Source: Alphaproteobacteria bacterium (lineage in GTDB: Bacteria > Pseudomonadota > Alphaproteobacteria > UBA6615). From it: a stretch of 64,000 nt of DNA. The stretch's first letter is position 1. The number at the start of each line of letters is the position of its first letter. The stretch lies in the NCBI GenBank assembly GCA_021774575.1, contig JAJFIX010000007.1, forward strand, positions 1 to 64,000, given 5' to 3'. The notes under the pieces are model-generated. The model worked only from the letters and a program-made list of their open reading frames with translations. It searched no databases and had not been told where the DNA came from. A program made the translations under genes and the position numbers. Positions 27,212-36,348 of this stretch are shown piece by piece.

Positions 27212-29035
27212 TCAACTGGCCTTGTTGCCAGCCTTGTTGCCAGCCTTGTTGAATGCCGACAATAGGTCGGCGACCTTTTCCGGGCTTCCCTGAATTTTGA
27301 GATGATCGGCGAGCCTTTGTGCGTCGGAAAGGGCCATGTGGCGGATTTTATCTTTGACCCGGGGCAGGGCGCTGGATGACATCGAAAGTTCCCGCACACC
27401 GAGGCCGAGCAACAGAGGGGTAAATTCCGGATCACCTGCGATTTCCCCGCAAACACTAACCGGGATACGCGCGTGTAGGGCGGCTTCGGTCGCCATTTTG
27501 ATCAAACGCAGGACCGCCGGGTGCAGAGGGTTGTAGAGATGGGCAACTGCCTCGTCGCTGCGATCAATCGCCAGCGTATACATAGTGAGATCGTTGGTGC
27601 CAATGGCAAAAAAATCTGCAACTTGCGCCAGCGCGTCGGCGATGAGCGCCGCAGCAGGCACTTCGATCATGACCCCGAGCGGCGGCAACGGATCGGCAAT
27701 CGCCACATCCTTTCGTTTCAGGCGACGGGCAATGCGCGAAATATGGGCACGAACGGTCGTAACGTCCGAAGGCGTCGACGCCATGGGCAGTAGGATGCGG
27801 ATGGACCCAAGTGCACTGGCGCGCAACATGGCGGCGAGCTGGGTGTCGAGCAATTCGGGCGTACGTAGCGACAGGCGCAAGGCTCGCAGTCCCAGGGCCG
27901 GGTTTGGGCCAGGCACAATTTCATTTTCCAACGGCATGACCATTTTATCGCCGCCGATATCAAGCGTGCGGACCGTCACCGGTCGGTTTCCCATGCCGCG
28001 CACAAACCGGGCCAGCATTTTAAACTGCTCGTCTTCTCCTGGGAGTGTCTCGCGGTTCATATACATAAATTCGGTGCGGAGCAGGCCGATCCCTTGGGCG
28101 CCATTGGCCTTGGCACCCTCTATTTCTCGTGGCAGTTCGAGGTTGGCGTGCAGGGCGATGTCGCGATCATCTTGAGTTCGCGCGGGCAATCTCTTCAGTT
28201 TGGCCAAGCGCTTCGTGTCTTGTCGTTGAACCCGCTGGCGTGCGCGGTATTCGGAAATTTGTTTTTTTGATGGGTCAATTAATACGAGGCCCTGGTCGCC
28301 GTCGACAATGATCGTTACGCCGGGGCGGACCGTATCAACTAGGTTTTCCGCTCCAAGTACGGTTGGCAAGTCCAATGCCCGCGCCATGATTGCGGCGTGC
28401 CCTTCTGCGCCTCCGGCCTCGCTGGCGATCCCGGTAACTGCCTTTGGGTCGAGCAATGCGGCGTCTGAAGGAGTGAGTTCAGCAGCGACAACGATACTAC
28501 CCTCGGGCACGCCCGCCTCTAAAGGGTGCAGGGCGGCGGCCAAGTTGCGCAGCAGACGATTGCCGAGTTCGCGTATTTCCGCCCCTCGGGCGGCCAGATA
28601 GGGGTCGTCCATGGCGTGAAATTTATCGACCAACTCGCTGACTTCGGCGGCGACAGCGGATTCGGCATTGGTCTTCGATTTTTCGATGCGCTTTTGAACC
28701 CCCCGCACCAGCCGGCTATCTTTTAGCATTTGGCGATGGGCATCGAGAAGATTAACCATTTCGTCCCGGGTTTCGGTCGGGAGTGAAGCGGTTTTTTTGC
28801 TGAGCGTCGCGATTTGGCGACGCGATCGGGCCACACATCTTGTGAAGCGTTTACATTCGTCGGGGACTTGTTTGGCCTTGATCGAATATTCCGGGACTGG
28901 GGCTGTGCCAATATCGGCAATAAATGCCGGGCCGATGGCAATGCCCGGTGCGATCGCAAGGCCCTGCAGCATATTGGTTATGGGCTTTGTGCGGCGCCGG
29001 TTTTGACTGGTTTTGGTCTTTTTTTCAGTCCTCAT
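27212..29035 (-). CDS. ptsP: phosphoenolpyruvate-protein phosphotransferase (PTS enzyme I)
   Basis: 607 residues from an ATG at 29035 that overlaps the HPr stop; a TTG six codons upstream is the alternative. It moves phosphate from phosphoenolpyruvate to HPr. The swivelling domain has G-G-A-E-G-H-A-A-I-M-A-R with phospho-accepting His213. The PEP-binding barrel contains G-L-L-R-T-E-F and the C-terminal catalytic Cys in S-V-C-G-E. There is no N-terminal GAF domain, so it is plain enzyme I in architecture and not the EI-Ntr form; the symbol ptsI would also fit. The C-terminus carries a small N-K-A-G repeat. Confidence 0.92.
   Translation of the reverse strand: MRTEKKTKTSQNRRRTKPITNMLQGLAIAPGIAIGPAFIADIGTAPVPEYSIKAKQVPDECKRFTRCVARSRRQIATLSKKTASLPTETRDEMVNLLDAHRQMLKDSRLVRGVQKRIEKSKTNAESAVAAEVSELVDKFHAMDDPYLAARGAEIRELGNRLLRNLAAALHPLEAGVPEGSIVVAAELTPSDAALLDPKAVTGIASEAGGAEGHAAIMARALDLPTVLGAENLVDTVRPGVTIIVDGDQGLVLIDPSKKQISEYRARQRVQRQDTKRLAKLKRLPARTQDDRDIALHANLELPREIEGAKANGAQGIGLLRTEFMYMNRETLPGEDEQFKMLARFVRGMGNRPVTVRTLDIGGDKMVMPLENEIVPGPNPALGLRALRLSLRTPELLDTQLAAMLRASALGSIRILLPMASTPSDVTTVRAHISRIARRLKRKDVAIADPLPPLGVMIEVPAAALIADALAQVADFFAIGTNDLTMYTLAIDRSDEAVAHLYNPLHPAVLRLIKMATEAALHARIPVSVCGEIAGDPEFTPLLLGLGVRELSMSSSALPRVKDKIRHMALSDAQRLADHLKIQGSPEKVADLLSAFNKAGNKAGNKAS
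27220..27251. repeat. 12-bp tandem repeat in the 3' end of ptsP
   Basis: The unit CCTTGTTGCCAG occurs twice in full (27220-27231 and 27232-27243) and a third time for eight bases. It encodes repeated Asn-Lys-Ala-Gly at the very C-terminus of enzyme I, outside the conserved domains. It looks like a replication-slippage extension. Confidence 0.8.
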
Positions 29036-29309
29036 CGAACTTGTCCCTAACAAGCTCGGTCAATGCGGCAAGGGCGGCCTTGGCTTGCCTGCCGGAAACT
29101 GTCAATTTTATTTCATGACCTTTTGCTGCGGCCAACATCATCAACCCCATGATCGATGTTCCAACGACGCAAAGTTCGCCTTTTTTGACTTCAATTTCGG
29201 CGTCAAACCGCTCGGCGGTTTTAACAAATTTTGCCGCCGCTCTGGCGTGCAATCCACGCCTATTGGAAATCCGCAGGGTCGTCTTGAGAGCGCCGCTTTT
29301 TTCGACCAT
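29025..29309 (-). CDS. ptsH: HPr family phosphocarrier protein
   Basis: 94 residues from the ATG that overlaps the EIIA stop. The phosphorylation site is His21 in G-L-H-A-R-A-A-A-K-F-V. The regulatory serine region T-S-I-M-G-L-M-M-L-A-A is present and is the expected target of the HPr kinase encoded five genes along. It carries phosphate between enzyme I and the EIIA protein. In alphaproteobacteria without sugar permeases this relay acts as a regulatory sensor, which is the likely role here because no EIIB/EIIC gene is seen. Confidence 0.95.
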   Translation of the reverse strand: MVEKSGALKTTLRISNRRGLHARAAAKFVKTAERFDAEIEVKKGELCVVGTSIMGLMMLAAAKGHEIKLTVSGRQAKAALAALTELVRDKFDED

Positions 29310-29713
29310 CAATCTTGCTCGGCGAGCAAGGCCGACGCGACGTTAATATATTGGCGCCCGGCGGCCTGTGCGGTAGCCACAGCTTGCGCTAAGGATTGTT
29401 CATTGCGCACACTGGCGAGCTTAATCAGCATTGGCAAATTGACCCCGGCGATGACCTCAATCTCCGACTGGTTCATGATCGATATGGCAAGGTTAGACGG
29501 GGTTCCGCCAAACATGTCGGTTAACAAAACAACGCCTTTGCCGCTATCGGTTTTTTTTACGGCGTCGAGAATTTCCTGTCGCCGCCGCTCCATATCGTCG
29601 TCGGGGCCGATGCAGACGGTGGCAATCCGGTCCTGTGGGCCGACGACATGCTCAAGGGCTGAGAGAAATTCGATCGCCAGGCGACCATGGGTGACAAGCA
29701 CGATGCCGATCAT
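29309..29713 (-). CDS. PTS EIIA component, mannose family
   Basis: 134 residues, a single EIIA-Man domain. His9 in V-L-V-T-H-G-R-L-A is the phospho-acceptor, and the L-T-D-M-F-G-G-T-P-S-N motif is intact. It overlaps the HPr gene by one base. No EIIB, EIIC or EIID is near, so it is probably a regulatory phosphate acceptor and not part of a mannose transporter. In related alphaproteobacteria such a stand-alone EIIA affects ChvG/ChvI or general metabolism; that link is inference. Confidence 0.92.
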   Translation of the reverse strand: MIGIVLVTHGRLAIEFLSALEHVVGPQDRIATVCIGPDDDMERRRQEILDAVKKTDSGKGVVLLTDMFGGTPSNLAISIMNQSEIEVIAGVNLPMLIKLASVRNEQSLAQAVATAQAAGRQYINVASALLAEQD

Positions 29714-29722
29714 TACGGCTCC

Positions 29723-30664
29723 TTATAATTTTTCGGTATTATGATCATCTACCTGATGTAAGGCGATCCTATCTTCGGCGCTGCGATCAGCCAATTCCCG
29801 GTGGTGCGTGGAGGCCGAAAAGCCCCATCCAGATACCTCTTTGGTCATGCGCTCGGCCATATATACTGAACGGTGTCGCCCTCCGGTACAGCCAAACGCT
29901 ATGGTGAGATAGCTTTTGCCCTCGCGCGCGTAACGGGGCAAGAGTTGATGGCAGAGGGCGACTAGATTTCGGTTTATCGCGGCAAAATCCGGATCGCTTT
30001 CGATGAATGCGCCGACGGCTGAATTTTGTCCCGTCAGTTCGCGCAATTCATTTACATAATGGGGGTTTTTCAAAAATCGCATGTCAAAGACGAGATCGGC
30101 GCCCCGCGGTATGCCGTTGCGGTAGGCGAACGACTGGACGAAAACCGAAAGTCCCATTCGGTCGGGACCGGAAAAGAGATCGACGACTTGGCGCCCAAAA
30201 TCCCTGGGGGTTAGTTGGCTGGTATCGATGGTCATGTCGGCATGATCCTGCAATCCGACCAGCAATGACCGCTCCCGGGCAATTCCGTCGGTTACCTGCC
30301 GGTCCCCGGCGAGCGGGTGTCGGCGCCGGGTTTCGGTAAAACGGCGGCGCAACACTTCGTCATCGCAATCAATAAAGAGGATTTCGATGGGAAAGGGTGT
30401 TTGGCGCCGCAATTTATCGAATTCTTCGACAAAACGTTTGACCGAAAAATCGCGGGTGCGTGCGTCGATACCAATTGCCAGGCTTTGGCCCGACCCAGGG
30501 CCTTGTGCGACCAATGTTGGCAGCAGCCGCAGCGGCAGATTGTCGACCGCTTCAAAACCATGATCTTCAAGGGCCTTTAGCGCAGTTGTATGCCCGCCGC
30601 CCGAAAGGCCTGTGACAAGAATAATTCGACCGTTTTTACTCTCTGGTGTGGCGTTTTCGGTCAT
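29723..30664 (-). CDS. rapZ: RapZ family nucleotide-binding protein
   Basis: 313 residues. In enterics RapZ guides degradation of the GlmZ small RNA to tune glucosamine-6-phosphate synthesis; in alphaproteobacteria the role is not well fixed. The N-terminal P-loop reads G-L-S-G-G-G-H-T-T, with His where E. coli has Lys. The family motifs A-L-K-A-L-E-D-H-G-F-E-A-V-D-N-L-P, L-F-I-D-C-D-D-E and the C-terminal G-C-T-G-G-R-H-R-S-V are clear. It lies between hprK and EIIA-Man, the normal alphaproteobacterial order. Confidence 0.93.
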   Translation of the reverse strand: MTENATPESKNGRIILVTGLSGGGHTTALKALEDHGFEAVDNLPLRLLPTLVAQGPGSGQSLAIGIDARTRDFSVKRFVEEFDKLRRQTPFPIEILFIDCDDEVLRRRFTETRRRHPLAGDRQVTDGIARERSLLVGLQDHADMTIDTSQLTPRDFGRQVVDLFSGPDRMGLSVFVQSFAYRNGIPRGADLVFDMRFLKNPHYVNELRELTGQNSAVGAFIESDPDFAAINRNLVALCHQLLPRYAREGKSYLTIAFGCTGGRHRSVYMAERMTKEVSGWGFSASTHHRELADRSAEDRIALHQVDDHNTEKL

Positions 30665-30671
30665 AAAGCTC

Positions 30672-31106
30672 TCAAATGCCGCAGTTGCGAACGGCGGCGC
30701 GAAGTTTTGCCGTGGCGGAAATTTCGAACGGCGCGAGATTAATACGCGGCACAGAAATATCGGCTATTTTGCACCAATCCGGTTCGGGCATTCGCTCAAT
30801 TTCCCCAGGTGATACCAAATCGACTACGAGTGCAAGCGGCGCGGACTCAGTCCGGTCGAAGGTAAGAATGCCCAGACCTCGGACCTCCATTTTTCCCTTT
30901 ATCTCGTCTGGGGCCGAAACATGAACCACGCCATCGCGGACTGCAACCTTGACATAATCGTCGGCGATCAGGGAGGCCGTTTCATCGATTAGACGGAGGG
31001 TTATGTCGGATTTCCCAGCCCCAGAGGCGCCCCGCAACAAGACGGCCCGACCGTCTAGGACGATGGCGGATGCATGCAGCAACTGGTCGACATTTTTGGG
31101 GGGCAC
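30672..31106 (-). CDS. hprK: HPr kinase/phosphorylase, short alphaproteobacterial form
   Basis: 144 residues from a GTG with a GAGGGAG ribosome site. It holds only the catalytic C-terminal half of the Firmicutes enzyme, as usual in alphaproteobacteria. The P-loop is R-G-A-S-G-A-G-K-S-D with Lys32, followed by L-I-A-D-D-Y-V and the E-V-R-G-L-G-I signature. It phosphorylates the regulatory serine of HPr. It heads the hprK-rapZ-EIIA-HPr-EI run on the - strand. Confidence 0.94.
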   Translation of the reverse strand: MPPKNVDQLLHASAIVLDGRAVLLRGASGAGKSDITLRLIDETASLIADDYVKVAVRDGVVHVSAPDEIKGKMEVRGLGILTFDRTESAPLALVVDLVSPGEIERMPEPDWCKIADISVPRINLAPFEISATAKLRAAVRNCGI

Positions 31107-31180
31107 CCAGCTTCTCCCTCTCGTAATGTCAGAATATTATACGGGAATCACTTCGATTCTCTGGTGCCTAACGGGTCACC

Positions 31181-32116
31181 ATGCTATCAGCCGTCCCTTT
31201 GCTTGCATGTCGGCATGGAGTAGACGCCGTGGTCCAAGACCTGTTCGTTATCATTGCGCCGGTGTTTTTGCCGGTGTTTTTGATTGTCGCGCTGGGCTTT
31301 GGTTGGGGCCGGAGTGCTTGGCGATTTGAGGCGGAATTTGTCTCCCGCCTGGTCACCCGAATTGCCACGCCGGCTTTGATTTTTTCGACTCTCGTTGGGC
31401 TCGAAATGGGGCTTGCCGCCTTCGGTGAAATGGCTTTTGCCGGGTTGATTGCCATGTTCTCTTTTGCCGCCACTGGCTTCATTGCCTTTAAAGCATTGGG
31501 GATGAATTTACGAACCTATATGCCGACAATGATATTCCCTAATGGCGGCAATCTTGGATTGCCCTTGTGCTTGTTTGCCTTTGGTGAAACGGGGATGGCC
31601 CTGGCAATTGCCTATTTCACGCTGATGGCGGTCGGCCAGTTCACGGTCGGTCAATGGATCGTCTCGGGTCGGGTCTCATTTCGTCAGGCGTCTAGGGAAC
31701 CGATCCTATATGCGGTTGGTGCGGCGATTGTCTTTATGGGATTGGAGATGACGCCGCCTCAATGGATTTCCAATACCGTCGAACTGCTTGCCGGCGCGTC
31801 GATACCCTTGCTGCTGTTATCCCTGGGTGTGGCGCTTTCCCGGTTCAAGGTGGCCTCGATAAGGCCAGCCCTGGCCGCCAGTTTCTTGCGGCTCGGATTG
31901 GGGTTTTCCATCGGCTATGGCGTAGCTGAATTGTTGGAACTGGAGGGGCTTGTGCGGAATGTACTGATTTTGCAAAGCGCTACTCCGGCAGCGGTGTTTA
32001 ATTATCTGTTTGCCGAACGATTTGGTCAGGCGCCCGAAGAAGTTGCGGGTACAATCATCGTTTCGACATTGCTCTTTTTTCTTGCCTTGCCGGGCCTGCT
32101 GCTCTTTCTAATGTAG
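31181..32116 (+). CDS. AEC (auxin efflux carrier) family transporter
   Basis: 311 residues, strongly hydrophobic, with about eight to ten transmembrane helices. N-terminal helices contain P-V-F-L-P-V-F-L-I-V-A-L-G-F, and the central N-G-G-N-L-G-L-P-L motif is typical of the AEC/PIN-like fold. The C-terminal half has S-I-P-L-L-L-L-S-L-G-V-A-L. Substrates in bacteria include malonate and other small carboxylates; none can be assigned here. A GTG at 31229 is a possible later start. Together with the next gene it separates hprK from chvG. Confidence 0.88.
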   Translation: MLSAVPLLACRHGVDAVVQDLFVIIAPVFLPVFLIVALGFGWGRSAWRFEAEFVSRLVTRIATPALIFSTLVGLEMGLAAFGEMAFAGLIAMFSFAATGFIAFKALGMNLRTYMPTMIFPNGGNLGLPLCLFAFGETGMALAIAYFTLMAVGQFTVGQWIVSGRVSFRQASREPILYAVGAAIVFMGLEMTPPQWISNTVELLAGASIPLLLLSLGVALSRFKVASIRPALAASFLRLGLGFSIGYGVAELLELEGLVRNVLILQSATPAAVFNYLFAERFGQAPEEVAGTIIVSTLLFFLALPGLLLFLM

Positions 32117-32421
32117 CCTTAAAATTATTTGATGATTTATGCCCCTGGGCGCGATTTGTCTTGACTTCCGAATGGCGAAGGCGCCATTGAGGCCGCAACG
32201 GCACTCCCATTAAGATCGAATTTTGATCGCTCGTCGGCCCTGGTTATGATCGGGACCGGCCACGTTTCTCTCCGATAGTTGCGGGCGTTTCGTTAGACCG
32301 GCCACTGCCACCTTTTAGAGCCATTGGGCATGCCGCGTCGGAAAAGCTTGCATTGTGCCAGCGCACTCGCGTCCCGTTTGGGGCGGGGGTCATAGCGATA
32401 TATCGAGAAAGAAACTAATTT
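32117..32421 (+). other. 305-bp intergenic leader before the DEAD-box helicase
   Basis: No credible gene is present. The region has several GC-rich short inverted repeats, for example CCCG/CGGG around 32372-32386, and the ten-base palindrome CGATATATCG at 32396-32405, 16 bases before the helicase ATG. Cold-inducible DEAD-box genes often have long, structured leaders, so a regulated 5' UTR is possible. Confidence 0.35.
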
Positions 32422-33681
32422 ATGACCGATTTTTCGGGCCTTAATCTGGCCCAGCCGATCCTTCGTGCGATTGCCGACGAAGGCTATACAACCCCTACCC
32501 CCATCCAGTTGAAATCCATTCCGCCATTGTGTGAGGGCCGCGATTTGCTTGGCGTCGCTCAAACCGGCACCGGCAAGACAGCCGCATTTGCCCTGCCAGC
32601 GTTGCATCGGTTGGCAGAAGATGGGGGAAAAAACCTTGGTAAGCCCCAAAGCCTGAAGCCACGCGTATTGATCTTGGCGCCGACACGCGAATTGGCGGGC
32701 CAGATCGGTGACAGCTTGCGCAGCTACGGTCGTCATATGCGCTTGCGCCTGGCAGTGGTTTTTGGCGGCACGCCTATCCGCCCGCAAATTCGCACAATAA
32801 CTCAAGGCGTCCATGTTTTGGTTGCCACACCGGGTCGACTTTTGGACCTGATGAACCGGGGGCAATTGCGGCTTGATGGGGTCGAGACTTTCATTCTTGA
32901 CGAAGCTGACCGTATGCTCGACATGGGGTTCATTCACGATGTAAAAAAAATCTCAGCCGCCGTTTCTGCGAACCGTCAGACGGTGTTGTTTTCGGCCACA
33001 ATGCCGAAATCGGTAGCCGGCCTTGCCGGAAACCTACTCAATGACCCTGTCCGTGTTGAAGTCGCGCCGACGGCGACAACGGCCGAAAAGGTCGAGCAGC
33101 GCGTTTTATTCGTTCAAAAGAGCAAAAAGCGGGCTCTGCTCGACGAGTTACTGAACGATAAAAGTATCAAGCGTGTGCTGATATTTACCCGAACCAAGCA
33201 CGGCGCCGATCGCGTTGCTCGCAATTTGCATGATAGCGGCGTTCGGTCCGATGCCATACACGGCAACAAGGCCCAAAATGCCCGGCAAAAAGCTCTGCGG
33301 GGTTTTCGTTCGGGAAATATTCGCGCCCTTGTCGCGACCGATATTGCGGCCCGTGGTATTGATGTCGAAGGCGTTACCCATGTCATAAATTTCGAGCTGC
33401 CGAATGATCCCGAGAGCTACGTGCATCGAATTGGGCGCACGGCACGTGCCGGCGCCGATGGGATCGCAATCTCGTTCTGTGATCGCGACGAGCGTGCTTA
33501 TTTGCGCGACATCGAAAAAACCATTCGACAAAATGTGCCGGTCTTTGAAGACCATTCTTTCCATGCGGCCGAAATTGCAAATGACCCCGGCCCGGCCAAG
33601 CGGCCTCAGCAGCAGCGAAGAAAGAAACGCCCAAACCAGCAGCGACGGAAAAATCCGCAGCGTTCAAGGCGGGCAGCCTAG
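32422..33681 (+). CDS. DEAD-box ATP-dependent RNA helicase (RhlE-like)
   Basis: 419 residues. Motifs in order: Q-motif P-T-P-I-Q-L, Walker A A-Q-T-G-T-G-K-T, P-T-R-E-L-A, T-P-G-R, D-E-A-D, S-A-T, then in the second domain H-G-N-K, A-T-D-I-A-A-R-G-I-D and H-R-I-G-R-T-A-R. A basic Gln/Arg/Lys-rich tail at the C-terminus probably binds RNA. It unwinds structured RNA in ribosome assembly or mRNA decay. The compact size and tail suggest the RhlE branch; the paralogue cannot be fixed by eye. Confidence 0.94.
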   Translation: MTDFSGLNLAQPILRAIADEGYTTPTPIQLKSIPPLCEGRDLLGVAQTGTGKTAAFALPALHRLAEDGGKNLGKPQSLKPRVLILAPTRELAGQIGDSLRSYGRHMRLRLAVVFGGTPIRPQIRTITQGVHVLVATPGRLLDLMNRGQLRLDGVETFILDEADRMLDMGFIHDVKKISAAVSANRQTVLFSATMPKSVAGLAGNLLNDPVRVEVAPTATTAEKVEQRVLFVQKSKKRALLDELLNDKSIKRVLIFTRTKHGADRVARNLHDSGVRSDAIHGNKAQNARQKALRGFRSGNIRALVATDIAARGIDVEGVTHVINFELPNDPESYVHRIGRTARAGADGIAISFCDRDERAYLRDIEKTIRQNVPVFEDHSFHAAEIANDPGPAKRPQQQRRKKRPNQQRRKNPQRSRRAA

Positions 33682-33717
33682 ATACGCAAAAGGCGGAACG
33701 AAGGCTGGCTAAATCGG

Positions 33718-35445
33718 CTAGTCTTCGTCCTCGCCGCGTCGTTTTGAACCTGGCGCGGCGATTGGTAGAGCAACGTTAAATCGGGCGCCTAGAGTTTTGC
33801 CTGTTTCATCGACCCGATTGGTCGCCCAGATCCGGCCACCGGCGGATTCGACAATTTGGCGCGAAATATTGAGGCCGAGGCCCGAATGGGTGCCGAATTT
33901 TTCGCCGGTATTGCGTGGCCGGTCCGAGTAAAATCGGTCGAAAATTGAGTCCAGGTTTTTTTGCGGAATGCCCGGACCCGTATCGTCGATGGTGACCAGC
34001 AGTTCTTGGCCCCGTTGCTGGACGCGGCAGGTAATCAGACCGTTCTTCGGGGAAAACGACTGGGCATTCGTGAAGATATTTGAAAAAACCTGCCCCAACC
34101 GCGTTTCGATGCTGACCACGGCAAGCTCTTGTGAGCTGCCGGGAAGATCTAGGGAAATTTCCGCCCGCCCGTGATCGGTTGCTTGGTCGTTCGTTATGCC
34201 GACGACGGTTTGCAAGACATGGCCTAAATCGACCGGCCCGGCCTCGACGCGACTTAACTCCGCGTCTAGACGCGAAACGTCGGAGATATCGGAAATCAGC
34301 CGGTCAAGCCGGTCGACATCCTCCAAAATTACGGTAAATAGGCGCTCTTGTTGTTTTGGGTCGGTGACCCGGGAAACTGTTTCCACTGCGCTGCGCAAAG
34401 AGGTCAGCGGATTTTTGATCTCGTGAGCGACATCTGCGGCGAAATTTTCGATGGCATCCAGTCGTTGCCACAAGGCTTCGGTCATATCGCGCATATTTTG
34501 GCTGAGGTCGCCAATTTCGTCGCCACGATGTGTGAGGTCGGGGATTTCGATGGTCCGGCCTCTCGCGTGCCGGACCCGTTGTGCCGCAGTCGCGAGACGG
34601 CTCAACGGCCGGGCAATTGTACCGGCTAAATAGAGTGAGAGCAGCGCCGTTGCTGCCAGGGCGATGCCGAATACCCGCAATATGCCAAGGCGCACTTCAC
34701 GCATGCTTTGTTCAATTTTTTTGGCATCCGTCGACAGCATGACCGCCCCGACAACTTGCCTGAACCGTTGGACCGGGACGGCGACCGAAAGCACCAACTC
34801 GTCATCTATGTCGATCCGCATGGCGCCATAAGTTTGGCCGATCAGGGCGCGCCCGACTTCCTCGTAATCCGATGCAGACTGGAATTCGAGCTCCCTATAG
34901 AGCGGAAGATCACGTTGGCTCGGACTCCAATTTATCAGCCGGTTTAACCAGTCGAGGGCCTCATCGGTGCGCTCATACCACGGTTTGGGTTTTGGCAATT
35001 CTTCGATTTGCACAACGCCACGGGGCGAGGAAAGTGACAGAGAATCGGCTAGTAGCCCTCCTTTATCATCGAATAATCGGGCCCGAGTTTCGGTTGGTGC
35101 GGACAGACGTCGTATGAGGTCAGCCGACCGAACCTCGTGTAATGACTGCCCCCGCTGGGTATCGGTGACGACGGCACTGGCGCCAAGTGCGCCGGCAAAA
35201 ACCTCGGCCTGTTCACGCAAGGCGCGGATTTCCTGGTCGATGAGGTTGCGTTCAATCTGGTTGAGAAAGAAAAAGCCGCCGACTGGTATAGCCAGGACCA
35301 GCAAGTTGATAGCAAGTATGCGTCTTGTGAGTGAGCGGGACGGCAAGGTTCGTGGGCGGGTAAGCCCATCGTCGCCGAACTCATCATCGTCGACGGTCTG
35401 GTCAAGTTGGCTGCTAATCGCCTGCTCGGGACGGTTGGAAGACAT
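33718..35445 (-). CDS. chvG: ChvG-type membrane sensor histidine kinase
   Basis: 575 residues from the ATG at 35445; a TTG at 35466 overlapping the chvI stop is the alternative. Two transmembrane helices flank a periplasmic sensing domain, then HAMP, HisKA with D-V-A-H-E-I-K-N-P-L (His341) and HATPase with D-T-G-P-G-I-P and G-L-G-L-N-I-S. ChvG/ExoS senses acid and envelope stress and phosphorylates ChvI. It follows chvI on the same strand. In many relatives hprK comes next; here two opposite-strand genes intervene. Confidence 0.92.
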   Translation of the reverse strand: MSSNRPEQAISSQLDQTVDDDEFGDDGLTRPRTLPSRSLTRRILAINLLVLAIPVGGFFFLNQIERNLIDQEIRALREQAEVFAGALGASAVVTDTQRGQSLHEVRSADLIRRLSAPTETRARLFDDKGGLLADSLSLSSPRGVVQIEELPKPKPWYERTDEALDWLNRLINWSPSQRDLPLYRELEFQSASDYEEVGRALIGQTYGAMRIDIDDELVLSVAVPVQRFRQVVGAVMLSTDAKKIEQSMREVRLGILRVFGIALAATALLSLYLAGTIARPLSRLATAAQRVRHARGRTIEIPDLTHRGDEIGDLSQNMRDMTEALWQRLDAIENFAADVAHEIKNPLTSLRSAVETVSRVTDPKQQERLFTVILEDVDRLDRLISDISDVSRLDAELSRVEAGPVDLGHVLQTVVGITNDQATDHGRAEISLDLPGSSQELAVVSIETRLGQVFSNIFTNAQSFSPKNGLITCRVQQRGQELLVTIDDTGPGIPQKNLDSIFDRFYSDRPRNTGEKFGTHSGLGLNISRQIVESAGGRIWATNRVDETGKTLGARFNVALPIAAPGSKRRGEDED

Positions 35446-35462
35446 TTGGGTGCGCGACCTCG

Positions 35463-36164
35463 TCAATCGTCCTTATAGCGATACCCGATTCCATAGAGAG
35501 TTTCGATTTGAGAAAACTCTTTGTCGACCGCCTTAAATTTTCGCCGGAGGCGCTTAATGTGGCTGTCGACGGTGCGATCATCGACATAGATATTTTCGCC
35601 ATACGCCGTATCCATCAATTGCTCCCGACTTTTGACATGACCTGGACGTTGAGCCAATGCGTGAAGGATTAGAAATTCGGTCACGGTCAGGCTGATTTCG
35701 CTACCGTCCCAGGCGCAAAGATGCCGCCTCGGGTCTAAGACCAGCTTGCCGCGCACGCTGACTTCACTATCATCACCTTCCGCCGCCGGCGCGGCGCGAA
35801 ATTCCTGGCGGCGCAGGACGGCCCGAATACGTTCGACAAGCAGGCGCTGGGAAAATGGCTTGGTAATATAGTCGTCGGCGCCCATGCGCAGGCCAATCAT
35901 CTCGTCAACTTCTTCGTCTTTGGATGTCAGAAAAATCACCGGTATCTGGATCTGTTGGCGCATGCGATTGAGCAACTCGATCCCATCCATGCGGGGCATT
36001 TTTATGTCGAGCACCGCAAGATCTGTCGGCTTGGCAATTATCGCGTCCAAAGCCTCTTCACTATCGGAATAGGTGCGGACGGCAAAACCCTCCGCCTCCA
36101 AGGCAATTGAGATTGACGTCAGTATGTTTTGGTCATCGTCGACCAAGGCGATCGATTTTTGCAA
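35463..36164 (-). CDS. chvI: ChvI-type response regulator, OmpR family
   Basis: 233 residues. The receiver domain has the acidic pocket at D-D-D (residues 9-11), phospho-acceptor Asp53 in [11 protein letters not shown], and the switch Lys in T-K-P-F-S. A winged-helix DNA-binding domain follows, ending in the Y-G-I-G-Y-R-Y signature. It is the partner of ChvG and in alphaproteobacteria controls acid-induced, exopolysaccharide and envelope genes. An ortholog-level call is supported by pairing and proximity to hprK. Confidence 0.94.
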   Translation of the reverse strand: MQKSIALVDDDQNILTSISIALEAEGFAVRTYSDSEEALDAIIAKPTDLAVLDIKMPRMDGIELLNRMRQQIQIPVIFLTSKDEEVDEMIGLRMGADDYITKPFSQRLLVERIRAVLRRQEFRAAPAAEGDDSEVSVRGKLVLDPRRHLCAWDGSEISLTVTEFLILHALAQRPGHVKSREQLMDTAYGENIYVDDRTVDSHIKRLRRKFKAVDKEFSQIETLYGIGYRYKDD

Positions 36165-36348
36165 GCTCGCTCTCCGCTTGTTGGCCCCCTTTGGAACGCA
36201 TCCTTATACCGGGGCGAAAATGTTAGGGGACGGTGATCTTCAATTATGGTCATTTTAGGACAGCTTATCTTAGCATATGCGCTGGAATCTGGCCTCCTCG
36301 ATATTGATGTCTCTCTGGTCGCTGGCCTTGTGTCATACTAGCAGTATC

